Positions 10,485-18,696 of a stretch of 54,068 bases of DNA are shown here, in pieces (the first letter of the stretch is position 1; the number at the start of each line of letters is the position of its first letter). A model generated the notes under the pieces. The model saw nothing but the letters and a program-made list of their open reading frames with translations, ran no database searches and had not been told where the DNA came from. The position numbers were made by a program, and so were the translations under genes. This DNA is from an uncultured Prevotellaceae bacterium (lineage in GTDB: Bacteria; Bacteroidota; Bacteroidia; Bacteroidales; Bacteroidaceae), in contig CAMAFX010000010.1 in NCBI GenBank assembly GCA_945833925.1, forward strand, positions 1 through 54,068, in the 5' to 3' direction.

Positions 10485-12596
10485 ATGAAAGCACTCAAGA
10501 CACTCTTTATAATCATAGGCATCATCACACTGTTCTGCAGATGTGGTGCAGAGAGCAATGTCAAGAAGGGTGACGCTTTCTATGCCATAGGCGAATATTA
10601 CGACGCAGCAGCCGAATACAAGAAGGCGTATTCGAAAACCGCCGTCAAGGACAAGACGAAGCGCGGACAACGTGCATGGAAGATGGCGGAATGTTATCGC
10701 AAGATAAACTACACAGCCAAGGCTATGGGTGCATACCAGAACGCCATACGCTACCACTACGACGACTCCATGGCAACCTTCTACCTGGCACAGATGCAGC
10801 ACCGCCAGGGCGACTACAAGAACGCTGCCAGGAACTACCGCCTTTTCCTGGACTCGGTGCCCGACAACAAACTTGCCAGACTCGGCATACAGGGCTGCAC
10901 GATGGCTCCCATCTGGAAGAACAAGCCTACCAACTACACCGTCAAGAAACAACCCATTTTCAATTCAAGGCGCTCCGACTTCTCGCCCGTTCTCTCGGGC
11001 GACGAGTGGGACGAACTATACCTCACGTCGACACGCTCACAGGCCACCGGCGACGAGATAAGCGGCATAACCGGAACGAAGAGTGCCGACATTTTCTTCT
11101 CGAAACTCGACGACAAGCAGAAGTGGAGCCAACCGGAAGCGTGCGAGGGCGAGGTGAACAGCGAGTACGACGAGGGGGCATGCTGCTTCTCGCCCGACGG
11201 AAAGACGATGTACATCACCATCTGCACCTACGACCCCGACTATCCACGCTATGCCGAGATATACACCAGCCAGCGCAGCGATGCATCGTGGAGCAAGCCC
11301 CAGAAACTTGAGATATCGCGAGACACACTCTCGAGTTTCGCCCACCCGGCAGTCTCGCCCGACGGCAACTGGCTCTATTTCGTCAGCAACATGCCCGGCG
11401 GCTACGGAGGTCTTGACATCTGGAAGATAGCCATTGGCGAGAACGGTATGGGAGGCGTCGAAAACCTCGGTCCCGACATCAACACCGAGGGCGACGAGAT
11501 GTTCCCGACATTCCGCCCCAACGGCGACCTATACTTCTCCTCAAACGGTCACCCCGGCATGGGCGGCCTCGACCTCTTCTGTGCCACGAGGGACACCACG
11601 GAAAAGAAGAAGGATGTGTGGACCATCGAGAACCTGAAATATCCGATGAACTCCAGCGGCGATGATTTCGGCATGACCTTCGAGGGCGTACACAACCGAG
11701 GCTACTTCTGTTCCAACCGAGGCGACGGACGTGGCTGGGACCACATCTTCTCGTTCGAATGTCCCGAGATACTGCAGACCGTAAAGGGATGGGTATACGA
11801 AAAGGACGGCTACGAACTGCCAGAGGCACTGGTCTACATGGTGGGAAACGACGGCACGAACAAGAAGATAAGCGTCAAGGGTGACGGATCGTTCGAGACT
11901 GTGGTCGACCCCAAGGTGGACTACCTCTTCCTGGGAACATGCAAGGGCTACCTGAACCACAAGGAGGAACTGTCGGTCGACACAAGCAGTGTCAGCAAGG
12001 AATATGTGCTGCAGTTCCCCTTGGCAAGCCTCAACGCACCGGTGCTGGTGCGCAACGTTTTCTACGAATTTGACAGTGCCGAACTCACCGAGTCGTCGAC
12101 CATGGCGCTCGACTCACTCGTAACGCTTCTCAACGAGAACCCCAACATAACCATCGAACTCTCAAGCCATTGCGACTACCGCGGAGCCGACGAATACAAC
12201 ATGAAACTCTCCCAGCGCAGAGCCGAGAGTGTGGTGCGCTATCTCATCGACCACGGCATCCCCAACGACCGACTCACACCGGTCGGATATGGCGAGAGCC
12301 GACCGAAGATAGTAACACGCAAGATGGCTGAGCAGAACACGTTCCTGCAGCAGGGCGACACGCTTACCGAGAGTTACATACTGAAACTTGAGGACAACGA
12401 GAAGCAGGAGACGTGCAACTCGTACAACCGTCGCACGGAGTTCCGCGTACTCCGCACAACCTACGGCCTCTTCGACAAGACCTCTGCCAACACTCCCGTC
12501 AGCAAGGAAATGTCGGAGATGAAAGCCACCGAGGCAACTCCAGGCAAGGAGACATCGGAGATGAAGCCCACCGAAGTAAAAAACAAAGAAGAATAA
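10485..12596 (+). CDS. porE: PorE-like T9SS protein: TPR, PD40 propeller, CRD and OmpA domains
   Basis: Periplasmic/outer-membrane-associated protein with the domain order of P. gingivalis PorE, a type IX secretion component. It has an N-terminal signal (about 1-21, with Cys at 19 and 21; a possible but imperfect lipobox), then TPR-like helices at ~22-140. Repeated PD40/WD40-like propeller blades follow at ~150-440 (repeated SPDG.. and PNGDLYFSSNG.. strands). A carboxypeptidase-regulatory-like domain is at ~440-525 (VKGWVYEKDGYELPEALVYM). The OmpA-C peptidoglycan-binding domain is at ~525-670 (FYEFDSAELTE, SHCDYRGADEYNMKLSQRRAESV, RLTPVGYGES). The E/T/K-rich tail has two METSEMK-like repeats. 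It probably anchors the T9SS to the cell wall. thyA follows after 9 bases. Confidence 0.85.
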   Translation: MKALKTLFIIIGIITLFCRCGAESNVKKGDAFYAIGEYYDAAAEYKKAYSKTAVKDKTKRGQRAWKMAECYRKINYTAKAMGAYQNAIRYHYDDSMATFYLAQMQHRQGDYKNAARNYRLFLDSVPDNKLARLGIQGCTMAPIWKNKPTNYTVKKQPIFNSRRSDFSPVLSGDEWDELYLTSTRSQATGDEISGITGTKSADIFFSKLDDKQKWSQPEACEGEVNSEYDEGACCFSPDGKTMYITICTYDPDYPRYAEIYTSQRSDASWSKPQKLEISRDTLSSFAHPAVSPDGNWLYFVSNMPGGYGGLDIWKIAIGENGMGGVENLGPDINTEGDEMFPTFRPNGDLYFSSNGHPGMGGLDLFCATRDTTEKKKDVWTIENLKYPMNSSGDDFGMTFEGVHNRGYFCSNRGDGRGWDHIFSFECPEILQTVKGWVYEKDGYELPEALVYMVGNDGTNKKISVKGDGSFETVVDPKVDYLFLGTCKGYLNHKEELSVDTSSVSKEYVLQFPLASLNAPVLVRNVFYEFDSAELTESSTMALDSLVTLLNENPNITIELSSHCDYRGADEYNMKLSQRRAESVVRYLIDHGIPNDRLTPVGYGESRPKIVTRKMAEQNTFLQQGDTLTESYILKLEDNEKQETCNSYNRRTEFRVLRTTYGLFDKTSANTPVSKEMSEMKATEATPGKETSEMKPTEVKNKEE

Positions 12597-12605
12597 AAAG
12601 CAATC

Positions 12606-13424
12606 ATGAAACAGTATCAGGACTTATTAAAGAGAATTCTGGATGAAGGCGTAGAGAAAGGCGACCGCACAGGTACTGGCACCATCAGTATCTTCGGCCA
12701 CCAGATGCGTTTCAACCTGCAGGAGGGTTTCCCGCTGCTCACCACCAAGAAGGTGCATCTCAAGAGCATCATCTACGAACTGCTGTGGTTCCTCGACGGC
12801 AACACCAACGCCAAGTGGCTGCAAGAGCGTGGCGTGCGCATCTGGAACGAGTGGGCGGACCCCGAGACGGGCGACCTCGGTCACATCTACGGCTACCAGT
12901 GGCGCAGCTGGCCCGACTACAACGGTGGTTTCATCGACCAGATACAGAATGCCGTTGACACGCTAAAGAAGGATCCCAACTGCCGGCGCATCATCGTCAG
13001 CGCATGGAACGTTGCCGACATCGACAACATGAACCTGCCTCCATGCCACGCATTCTTCCAGTTCTACGTCGCCCCGCCTGCCACTCCCGGCGGCAAGGGA
13101 CGTCTCTCGCTGCAACTCTATCAGCGCAGTGCCGACACCTTCCTCGGCGTACCGTTCAACATCGCATCCTATGCCCTGCTCTGCATGATGATGGCTCAGG
13201 TGTGCGACCTCGAACCCGGTGACTTCATCCACACCACCGGCGACACGCACATCTACACCAACCATCTCGAGCAGGTGAAGTTGCAGCTCTCGCGCGAGCC
13301 ACGCCAACTGCCACGCATGATTATCAATCCCGAGGTGAAGAACATCTTCGACTTCAAGTACGAGGACTTCACGCTTGAAGGCTACGACCCGTGGCCTGCC
13401 ATCAAGGGTGTTGTAAGCGTCTGA
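12606..13424 (+). CDS. thyA: Thymidylate synthase
   Basis: Converts dUMP and methylene-tetrahydrofolate to dTMP and dihydrofolate. At 272 residues it is close to the classic ThyA length. Motifs include [16 protein letters not shown], the active-site [12 protein letters not shown] (catalytic Cys), [37 protein letters not shown] and the C-terminal IKGVVSV (usually IAV). A short insert (PPATPGGKG) sits in the loop after the active site. It lies 9 bases after porE and 4 bases before the rRNA methyltransferase. Its usual partner folA is elsewhere (36576). Confidence 0.96.
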   Translation: MKQYQDLLKRILDEGVEKGDRTGTGTISIFGHQMRFNLQEGFPLLTTKKVHLKSIIYELLWFLDGNTNAKWLQERGVRIWNEWADPETGDLGHIYGYQWRSWPDYNGGFIDQIQNAVDTLKKDPNCRRIIVSAWNVADIDNMNLPPCHAFFQFYVAPPATPGGKGRLSLQLYQRSADTFLGVPFNIASYALLCMMMAQVCDLEPGDFIHTTGDTHIYTNHLEQVKLQLSREPRQLPRMIINPEVKNIFDFKYEDFTLEGYDPWPAIKGVVSV

Positions 13425-13428
13425 CACA

Positions 13429-14841
13429 ATGCAGCTGCCCGAAGATTTCATAACACTGATGCGCCAGCAGTATGGCGACGAACAGGCGGAGCGTCTCTTC
13501 GAGGGACTCTCTGCCGAACCGTGTGTATCCATACGTCTGAACCCCAAGAAGATGACAATTCTGAGCGAGGAGAAGGACATGTCCTCATTCTCGCCGGTAC
13601 CATGGTGCCAAGGTGCATACTATCTCGACGAGAGACCGTCTTTCACCTGCGACCCTCTCTTCCATGCCGGAGCATACTACGTGCAGGAAGCCTCATCGAT
13701 GTATCTTGCTGAGGCGCTCAACAGGCATTTTTTCTGCCACAGGAACAAAGGAGACGCACAGCACAAGGAAGACGCACAGCACAAGGGAGACGCACAGCAT
13801 GATGAAAAGGGGCAGCACGACGAGGGGGTAAAGTGCGACGTAGCACTCGACCTCTGCGCAGCGCCTGGTGGAAAGTCCACCCTGCTCAGGAGCCTGCTGC
13901 CTGAAGACTGCATACTCATCAGCAACGAGCCTATAGCCAAGCGCACGCAGATACTGGCAGAAAACATGACAAAGTGGGGCTACCCAAATACGTTCGTCAC
14001 ACAGAACTACCCCAACGAGTTCGGTGCATTCAGCAACACCTTCGACCTCATTGTGACCGACGTTCCATGCTCGGGCGAGGGTATGTTCCGCAAGGACGAG
14101 GGAGCCATACGCGACTGGTCGCTCGAAAACGTAGACCTCTGCTGGCATCGTCAGCGCGACATCCTCGCGAGCATCTGGCCATGCCTGAAGGAAGGTGGCA
14201 CGCTCGTCTACAGCACCTGCACGTTCAACCACTTCGAGGACGAAGACAATGCAAGGTGGATAGCCACCGAACTGGGTGCCGAACTGCTCGAGGAACGACA
14301 CTTCCTGCCCGGGCGCGACAAGGGAGAGGGTTTTTACATTGCAATACTGCGAAAGAACTTGCAATCAACCACTGACGAAAAACCAGAATGTCTGGAAAAA
14401 CCAGAGAACCCAGAAAATATAGAACGCATAGAGCGTCTGGCAAATATAGAAAAACTCTCCGAGAATGTAAGGGAGAAACTCCGCAGAAAGATACGTCACG
14501 GACTGCGCTGCTTCTTCGACGGCATACACGCACCCATGGCAAAGGGCAAGGACATGATTCCCGACCACGCACTCGCCATGAGTGCCGACTATAAGGAGGG
14601 GGCAAGCGTGGAGGGTCAGAAGTGCTGCTACCCCGAATGTGAACTAACGTACGACGAGGCTCTCGCCTATCTCCGCCACGAGGTGCTTCGCATAGACGCG
14701 CCCAAGGGCATCGTCCTTGTCAGGTACAAGGGACTGCCACTCGGATTTGTCAAGAACATAGGAAACCGTGCCAACAACCTCTATCCGCAGGAATGGAGGA
14801 TACGCACCACCTACACTACCCCATACTGCTTACTCGGTTAG
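13429..14841 (+). CDS. rsmF: 16S rRNA (cytosine-C5)-methyltransferase, RsmF/NOL1-NOP2-Sun family
   Basis: SAM-dependent RNA m5C methyltransferase. The SAM motif LDLCAAPGGKST is at about 139-150. Motif IV DVPCSGEGMF (catalytic loop Cys) and motif VI YSTCTFNHFEDEDN (second catalytic Cys) are intact. The C-terminal region, with GLRCFFDG and PKGIVLVRYKGLPLGFVKN, matches RsmF-type tails. Two low-complexity linkers stand out: residues ~107-133 built on a DAQHK repeat, and ~320-345 rich in E/K/P/N. Start ATG is 4 bases after thyA. The 3' end overlaps rsmA on the other strand by 26 bases. The target site within rRNA is inferred from the family; RsmB-like activity cannot be excluded. Confidence 0.88.
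   Translation: MQLPEDFITLMRQQYGDEQAERLFEGLSAEPCVSIRLNPKKMTILSEEKDMSSFSPVPWCQGAYYLDERPSFTCDPLFHAGAYYVQEASSMYLAEALNRHFFCHRNKGDAQHKEDAQHKGDAQHDEKGQHDEGVKCDVALDLCAAPGGKSTLLRSLLPEDCILISNEPIAKRTQILAENMTKWGYPNTFVTQNYPNEFGAFSNTFDLIVTDVPCSGEGMFRKDEGAIRDWSLENVDLCWHRQRDILASIWPCLKEGGTLVYSTCTFNHFEDEDNARWIATELGAELLEERHFLPGRDKGEGFYIAILRKNLQSTTDEKPECLEKPENPENIERIERLANIEKLSENVREKLRRKIRHGLRCFFDGIHAPMAKGKDMIPDHALAMSADYKEGASVEGQKCCYPECELTYDEALAYLRHEVLRIDAPKGIVLVRYKGLPLGFVKNIGNRANNLYPQEWRIRTTYTTPYCLLG
13750..13803 (+). repeat. In-frame 18-base tandem repeat in the rRNA methyltransferase gene
   Basis: Three consecutive 18-base units, at 13750-13767, 13768-13785 and 13786-13803, encode GDAQHK, EDAQHK and GDAQHD. 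The core gacgcacagca is identical in all three. The unit is a multiple of three, so copy-number change keeps the frame. It sits in a linker between the N-terminal domain and the SAM-binding fold. Confidence 0.9.
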
Positions 14842-15637
14842 TAAGCTCGATGAAGTCCCGGACAGACAACTGTTCGGGACGTTTGTTGAACACCTCGTCC
14901 GTCAGCATTTCGGTATAGTCCACCACCGGCTCGCCAGCTTGCTCGCGCTGGTTGTTGAGGTCGGTCAGCAAGGGTCGTATGTTGTTGCGCAATGTCTTGC
15001 GTCGCTGGTTGAAGGTTGTCTTCACTATACGCTTGAAGAGAACCTCGTCGCATCCGAGCGACGTGACGTCGTTGCGTGTCATTCTTATCACCGCCGACTT
15101 AACCTTTGGTGGCGGGTTGAACACATGCTCGTGTACGGTGAAGAGGTATTCCACGCTGTACCATGCCTGTATCAGCACCGACAGAATGCCGTAGGTCTTG
15201 CTGCCAGGCTTTGCTGTGATGCGCTCTGCCACCTCCTTCTGTATCATACCTGTGCAGCACGGTATGAGGTCCTTGTTGTCAAGCATCTTGAAGAATATCT
15301 GACTTGATATGTTGTAAGGATAGTTGCCGGTCAGCACGAACGGCTTGCCGTCGAACGTATGGTCAAGGTGCATCTTCAGGAAGTCATCCTCGATGATGTT
15401 GTCCTCGAGTTGGGGGAAATTCTTGCGAAGGTACTCAACCGACTCAAAGTCAATCTCCACAACCTTTATCTGTCGCGGTTTCTTTATCAGGTACTGCGTC
15501 ATGACACCCATACCCGGACCCACCTCCAGAACCGGAATGTCGGGGCACGAATCCACCGTGTCGGCTATGTCGCTGGCTATGCTCAAATCAGTCAAAAAAT
15601 GTTGTCCAAGGAACTTTTTTGGCCTTACACTCTTCAT
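14816..15637 (-). CDS. rsmA: 16S rRNA dimethyladenosine transferase (KsgA)
   Basis: Dimethylates two adjacent adenosines near the 3' end of 16S rRNA during 30S maturation. Motifs are KKFLGQHFL, the SAM site VLEVGPGMGVMTQYLI, VVEIDFESVEYL and the catalytic GNYPYNIS (NxPY type). The C-terminal RKTLRNNI also fits. Start ATG 15637 (MKSVRPKK, 273 residues) is chosen because the frame's upstream ATG at 15676 lies upstream of the TATCTTTG -7 box at 15666-15673 and so would not be transcribed. The last 26 bases overlap the convergent rsmF gene. Confidence 0.93.
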   Translation of the reverse strand: MKSVRPKKFLGQHFLTDLSIASDIADTVDSCPDIPVLEVGPGMGVMTQYLIKKPRQIKVVEIDFESVEYLRKNFPQLEDNIIEDDFLKMHLDHTFDGKPFVLTGNYPYNISSQIFFKMLDNKDLIPCCTGMIQKEVAERITAKPGSKTYGILSVLIQAWYSVEYLFTVHEHVFNPPPKVKSAVIRMTRNDVTSLGCDEVLFKRIVKTTFNQRRKTLRNNIRPLLTDLNNQREQAGEPVVDYTEMLTDEVFNKRPEQLSVRDFIELTNRVSSMG

Positions 15638-15665
15638 CTTTTCAGTTTTTTGTAGTAAATTTGCG

Positions 15666-15673
15666 CAAAGATA
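15666..15673 (-). promoter_or_regulatory. Putative -7 box for rsmA
   Basis: TATCTTTG on the minus strand, 28 bases before the rsmA ATG. No clear -33 was seen. It fixes the rsmA start downstream of the longer open frame. Confidence 0.6.
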
Positions 15674-15689
15674 CAAATAAATTCAGTAA

Positions 15690-16700
15690 TTGAAAAGAAT
15701 ACTCAGCAACATCTTCAAGATAATATCGCCAATAGCTATCGCTGCAGGTATCCTTTGGTGGATGTACAGAGGTATTGAGTGGGACGTGATATGGTCAGCA
15801 CTGGACGGCGAGATGAACTGGACGTGGATGATTCTATCGCTTCCGTTCGGCATTCTGGCACAGGTGTTTCGTGCCCTTCGCTGGAAGCAGTCGCTCGAAC
15901 CGATGGGCGAGAAGGTGCGCACCAGCACCTGCATCAACGCCATCTTCCTCAGTTACGGCAGCAGCCTTGTCGTGCCGCGCGTTGGCGAACTGCTGAGATG
16001 CGGAGTCCTCAAGCGCTACGACGGCGTTTCCTTCAGCAAGGGAATAGGCACCGTCGTCACCGAGCGCGTCGTCGACATTCTCATCATCCTGCTGCTCAGT
16101 TTCATAACCATCATAACGCAGATACCGGTATTCACACACATAGCGCGCCAGACAGGCATGTCGATGGAGGGCATACTCAGCCAGTTCTCCGTCACCGGCT
16201 ACATAGTCACCGCCTTCTGCATCCTGACACTCACTGCCAGTTGCTGGTTCATCGCCAAGAAGATGAATATGCTCGAGAGAGCCAGGCTCGTACTCAACGA
16301 CATGCGTGACGGACTCTTCTCAATACGATACATACGCCGACGCGGACTCTTCATAGCCTATTCCGTCGGCATATGGGTGGCATACTATCTGCACTTCTAC
16401 CTCACCTTCTTCTGCTTCGACTACAGCAGTGTGCTTGGCTGCATGCCGGCTCTCGTGGCATTCGTCGTCGGCACATTCGCCGTTCTGGTTCCGACACCCA
16501 ACGGCGCCGGTCCGTGGCACTTTGCCGTGAAGACCGTACTTGTACTCTTCGGAGTGAGCCAGATAGACGGAGCCGTTTTTGTGCTCATCGTCCACACCAT
16601 CCAGACGGCTCTCGTGACACTGCTCGGCATATACAGTGTTACAGCCCTGACATTCACGAAGCCACTCTCCCAAACCCCTCTCCCAAATGGAAAGAAATAA
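15690..16700 (+). CDS. Flippase-like membrane protein, LPG synthase TM/AglD family (UPF0104)
   Basis: A 336-residue polytopic membrane protein of the lysylphosphatidylglycerol-synthase transmembrane family. It lacks the cytoplasmic synthase domain and is usually annotated as flippase-like. The N-terminal TM (ISPIAIAAGILWWMYRG), FGILAQVFRALRWKQSL, SSLVVPRVGELLRCGVL and TPNGAGPWHF are typical family segments; about 7-8 TM spans can be seen. The start is TTG 15690, directly after an in-frame stop at 15687-15689; the first ATG would remove TM1. The C-terminal KPLSQTPLPNGKK is encoded by repeat-like DNA that continues past the stop. It is divergent from rsmA. The substrate is unknown. Confidence 0.82.
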   Translation: MKRILSNIFKIISPIAIAAGILWWMYRGIEWDVIWSALDGEMNWTWMILSLPFGILAQVFRALRWKQSLEPMGEKVRTSTCINAIFLSYGSSLVVPRVGELLRCGVLKRYDGVSFSKGIGTVVTERVVDILIILLLSFITIITQIPVFTHIARQTGMSMEGILSQFSVTGYIVTAFCILTLTASCWFIAKKMNMLERARLVLNDMRDGLFSIRYIRRRGLFIAYSVGIWVAYYLHFYLTFFCFDYSSVLGCMPALVAFVVGTFAVLVPTPNGAGPWHFAVKTVLVLFGVSQIDGAVFVLIVHTIQTALVTLLGIYSVTALTFTKPLSQTPLPNGKK

Positions 16701-16754
16701 AAACAACACTTCTGCCAAATGGGAAGAAACAGGAAAACATCACTTCTGCCAAAT
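16683..16754 (+). repeat. Imperfect 32/34-base tandem repeat across a stop codon
   Basis: Units starting CCAAATGG at 16683 and 16715, plus a partial third at 16749, share CCAAATGG(G)AAGAAA and ACTTCTG. The array starts within the last codons of the flippase gene, spans its stop (16698-16700) and runs to about 40 bases before pepD. No terminator or promoter box was seen between the two genes. Confidence 0.75.
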
Positions 16755-16793
16755 ACGCACAACAACGCACAAAATAATAAAACAAATAGCAAT

Positions 16794-18248
16794 ATGACAA
16801 TTCAAGAACTCGACCCTCAGATTATCTGGAAGAACTTCTATCTTCTGACACAGATTCCACGTCCAAGCGGACATCTCGAGAAAGTACAGCAGTTCCTGCT
16901 CGACTGGGCAAAGGAGCACGGCATAGAGGCTTTCAAGGACAACGCAGAGAACATCGTTATGCGCAAGCCCGCCACCGCCGGCTACGAGAACCGTCAGACT
17001 GCAGTTCTCCAGGCACACATGGACATGGTGCCACAGAAGACCGACGAGAGCACGCACAACTTCGAGACAGACCCCATCGAGACATACATCGACGGAGAAT
17101 GGGTGAAGGCAAAAGGCACCACCCTCGGTTCGGACGACGGTATGGGTGTGGCTGCAATCATGGCAGTGTTCGAGAGCAATGACATAGAGCACGGTCCGCT
17201 GGAGGCACTCATCACTGCCGACGAGGAGACCTGCATGTACGGTGTCAACAACCTTGCTGCCGACACACTGAATGGCGACATTCTTCTGAACATCGACAAC
17301 GAGACAATGGGCGAGTTTGTCATCGGCAGCGCCGGCGGCGTCAACATCTCTGCATCTCTCGGCTACAAGGAAGTAGAGCCCGAAGCAGGAGACGTGGCAG
17401 TGAAGATTACACTGAAGGACCTCAAGGGCGGACACTCTGGTCTGGAGATCTGCGAGGGTCGTGCCAACGCCAACAAACTGATGGCACGCGTAGTTCGTCA
17501 AGCGATCCAGGACGACGACGCATGCCTGGCAACATGGAAGGGTGGCAACATGCGCAATGCCATTCCACGCACAGCCGAGACAGTTCTGACCATTCCTGCC
17601 GACAACCTCGACGACATAAAGGATCTGGTAGAGTTCTGCAAGAAGACCTTCGAGACCGAGTTCCGCGGTGTCGAGGACACTATAACCCTGACTGTCGAGA
17701 CAACCGACATGCCTGCCGGCATCGTACCTCAGGAGATTCAGGACAACATCGTCAACGCCATCACGGCTTGCCACGACGGTGTCTTGCGCTACATCCCCTC
17801 TATCCCCGACGTGGTGGAGACAAGTTCCAACCTCGGCATCATCGAGATTGGAGGCGGCAAGGCAGACATCCTCATCCTGGCACGTTCAAGCAACGAAACC
17901 ATGATGGAATACATCCAGGAGATGCAGGAGGCATGCTTCTCTATGGCAGGAATGAAGGTTGAGTACGGCGGTCAGTATGGTGCTTGGCAGCCAAACTTCG
18001 ACAGTCCAATCACAGCCACAATGGTCAATGTACACAAGCAGCTCTTCGGCGAGGACGCCAAGGTACAGGTTTGCCATGCAGGTCTGGAGTGCTCCATCAT
18101 CGGCGGAGTATATCCAAAGATGGACCTCGTAAGCTTCGGTCCCACACTCCGCTCGCCACACACACCAAACGAGCGTTGCAACATACCGAGCGTAGCCAAG
18201 TTCTGGACCTTCCTCAAGGCACTGCTCAAGGAGGTCCCAGCAAAATAA
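16794..18248 (+). CDS. pepD: Aminoacyl-histidine dipeptidase (peptidase D, M20 family)
   Basis: Zinc-dependent cytosolic dipeptidase of the M20C/PepD family that cleaves Xaa-His and other dipeptides. The 484 residues show the metal-site motifs LQAHMDMVP, GTTLGSDDGMGVAAIMA and ADEETCMYGV. A late block, AGLECSIIGGVYPKMDLVSFGP, and PHTPNERCNIPSVAKFW close the catalytic domain. A lid insertion occupies ~190-375. The frame is open back to 16719, but the added residues are encoded by tandem-repeat DNA, so ATG 16794 (MTIQELDPQIIW), which begins the family-like sequence, is chosen. A terminator follows at 18308. Confidence 0.92.
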   Translation: MTIQELDPQIIWKNFYLLTQIPRPSGHLEKVQQFLLDWAKEHGIEAFKDNAENIVMRKPATAGYENRQTAVLQAHMDMVPQKTDESTHNFETDPIETYIDGEWVKAKGTTLGSDDGMGVAAIMAVFESNDIEHGPLEALITADEETCMYGVNNLAADTLNGDILLNIDNETMGEFVIGSAGGVNISASLGYKEVEPEAGDVAVKITLKDLKGGHSGLEICEGRANANKLMARVVRQAIQDDDACLATWKGGNMRNAIPRTAETVLTIPADNLDDIKDLVEFCKKTFETEFRGVEDTITLTVETTDMPAGIVPQEIQDNIVNAITACHDGVLRYIPSIPDVVETSSNLGIIEIGGGKADILILARSSNETMMEYIQEMQEACFSMAGMKVEYGGQYGAWQPNFDSPITATMVNVHKQLFGEDAKVQVCHAGLECSIIGGVYPKMDLVSFGPTLRSPHTPNERCNIPSVAKFWTFLKALLKEVPAK

Positions 18249-18307
18249 GAAACAAGCCAAGGTAAAACAAGAGACACTTTACATCAAACGTCTGAATTCA
18301 ATTCCAT

Positions 18308-18340
18308 GAGGGGTGCAATCCTGTGCCCCTCACTTTTTTT
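18308..18340 (+). terminator. Rho-independent terminator of pepD
   Basis: GAGGGG (18308-18313) pairs with CCCCTC (18326-18331) around a 12-base loop, followed by A-C-T7 ending at 18340, 60 bases after the pepD stop. Confidence 0.8.
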
Positions 18341-18445
18341 GCCCTAAGAAGTTGTTTCATGCCATTACCTTACATTTTCGAACTGTCTGTCCGTCTGTCT
18401 GTCCGAAAGATGCCGGAATCGCTCCAGAAGTCAGGAAATACACAC

Positions 18446-18508
18446 GCGCAACCTGCACAAGTTCCGCAGCAGTTTTTTTGAAAAGCCGCTGCAGAACTTT
18501 TCAGGTGC
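18446..18508. repeat. Long imperfect stem-loop in a 448-base intergenic gap
   Basis: The gap 18249-18696 holds no gene that I can support. Besides the pepD terminator and a CTGT/CCGT simple repeat near 18382-18404, it has a stem-loop. GCAACCTG near 18448 faces CAGGTGC near 18502, and AGTTCCGCAGC faces GCTGCAGAACT with one mismatch. The apical loop is about 16 bases and T/A-rich. No promoter box clearly drives it, so I cannot tell a regulatory RNA from an intergenic palindrome. Confidence 0.5.
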
Positions 18509-18617
18509 TCGGCAGAGTGTGCCAGAAGGCATTTTGGGCGCTTTAATATACATAGTATATAGGGGCGTGTTCTCATAATAAAAAAAATGCTAAAACTCGT
18601 TATACTTTTTTACTTTA

Positions 18618-18649
18618 TTTGGAGGTTTGATGACTTCTCGTTAACTTTG
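18618..18649 (+). promoter_or_regulatory. Promoter of the alpha-2-macroglobulin-like gene
   Basis: TTTG (18618-18621), 20 bases, TAACTTTG (18642-18649), 47 bases before ATG 18697. Confidence 0.7.
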
Positions 18650-18696
18650 TAACAGAAATAAGACAAACCACCAAAATACCTAACCAACTCTTTGTT

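Noticed and set aside
8268..10952. An 894-codon open frame on the minus strand
   Set aside because: It is antisense to topB and porE, whose products match known families. Its translation has no recognisable motif and is rich in Cys/Val/Leu, as expected of a reverse-frame shadow.
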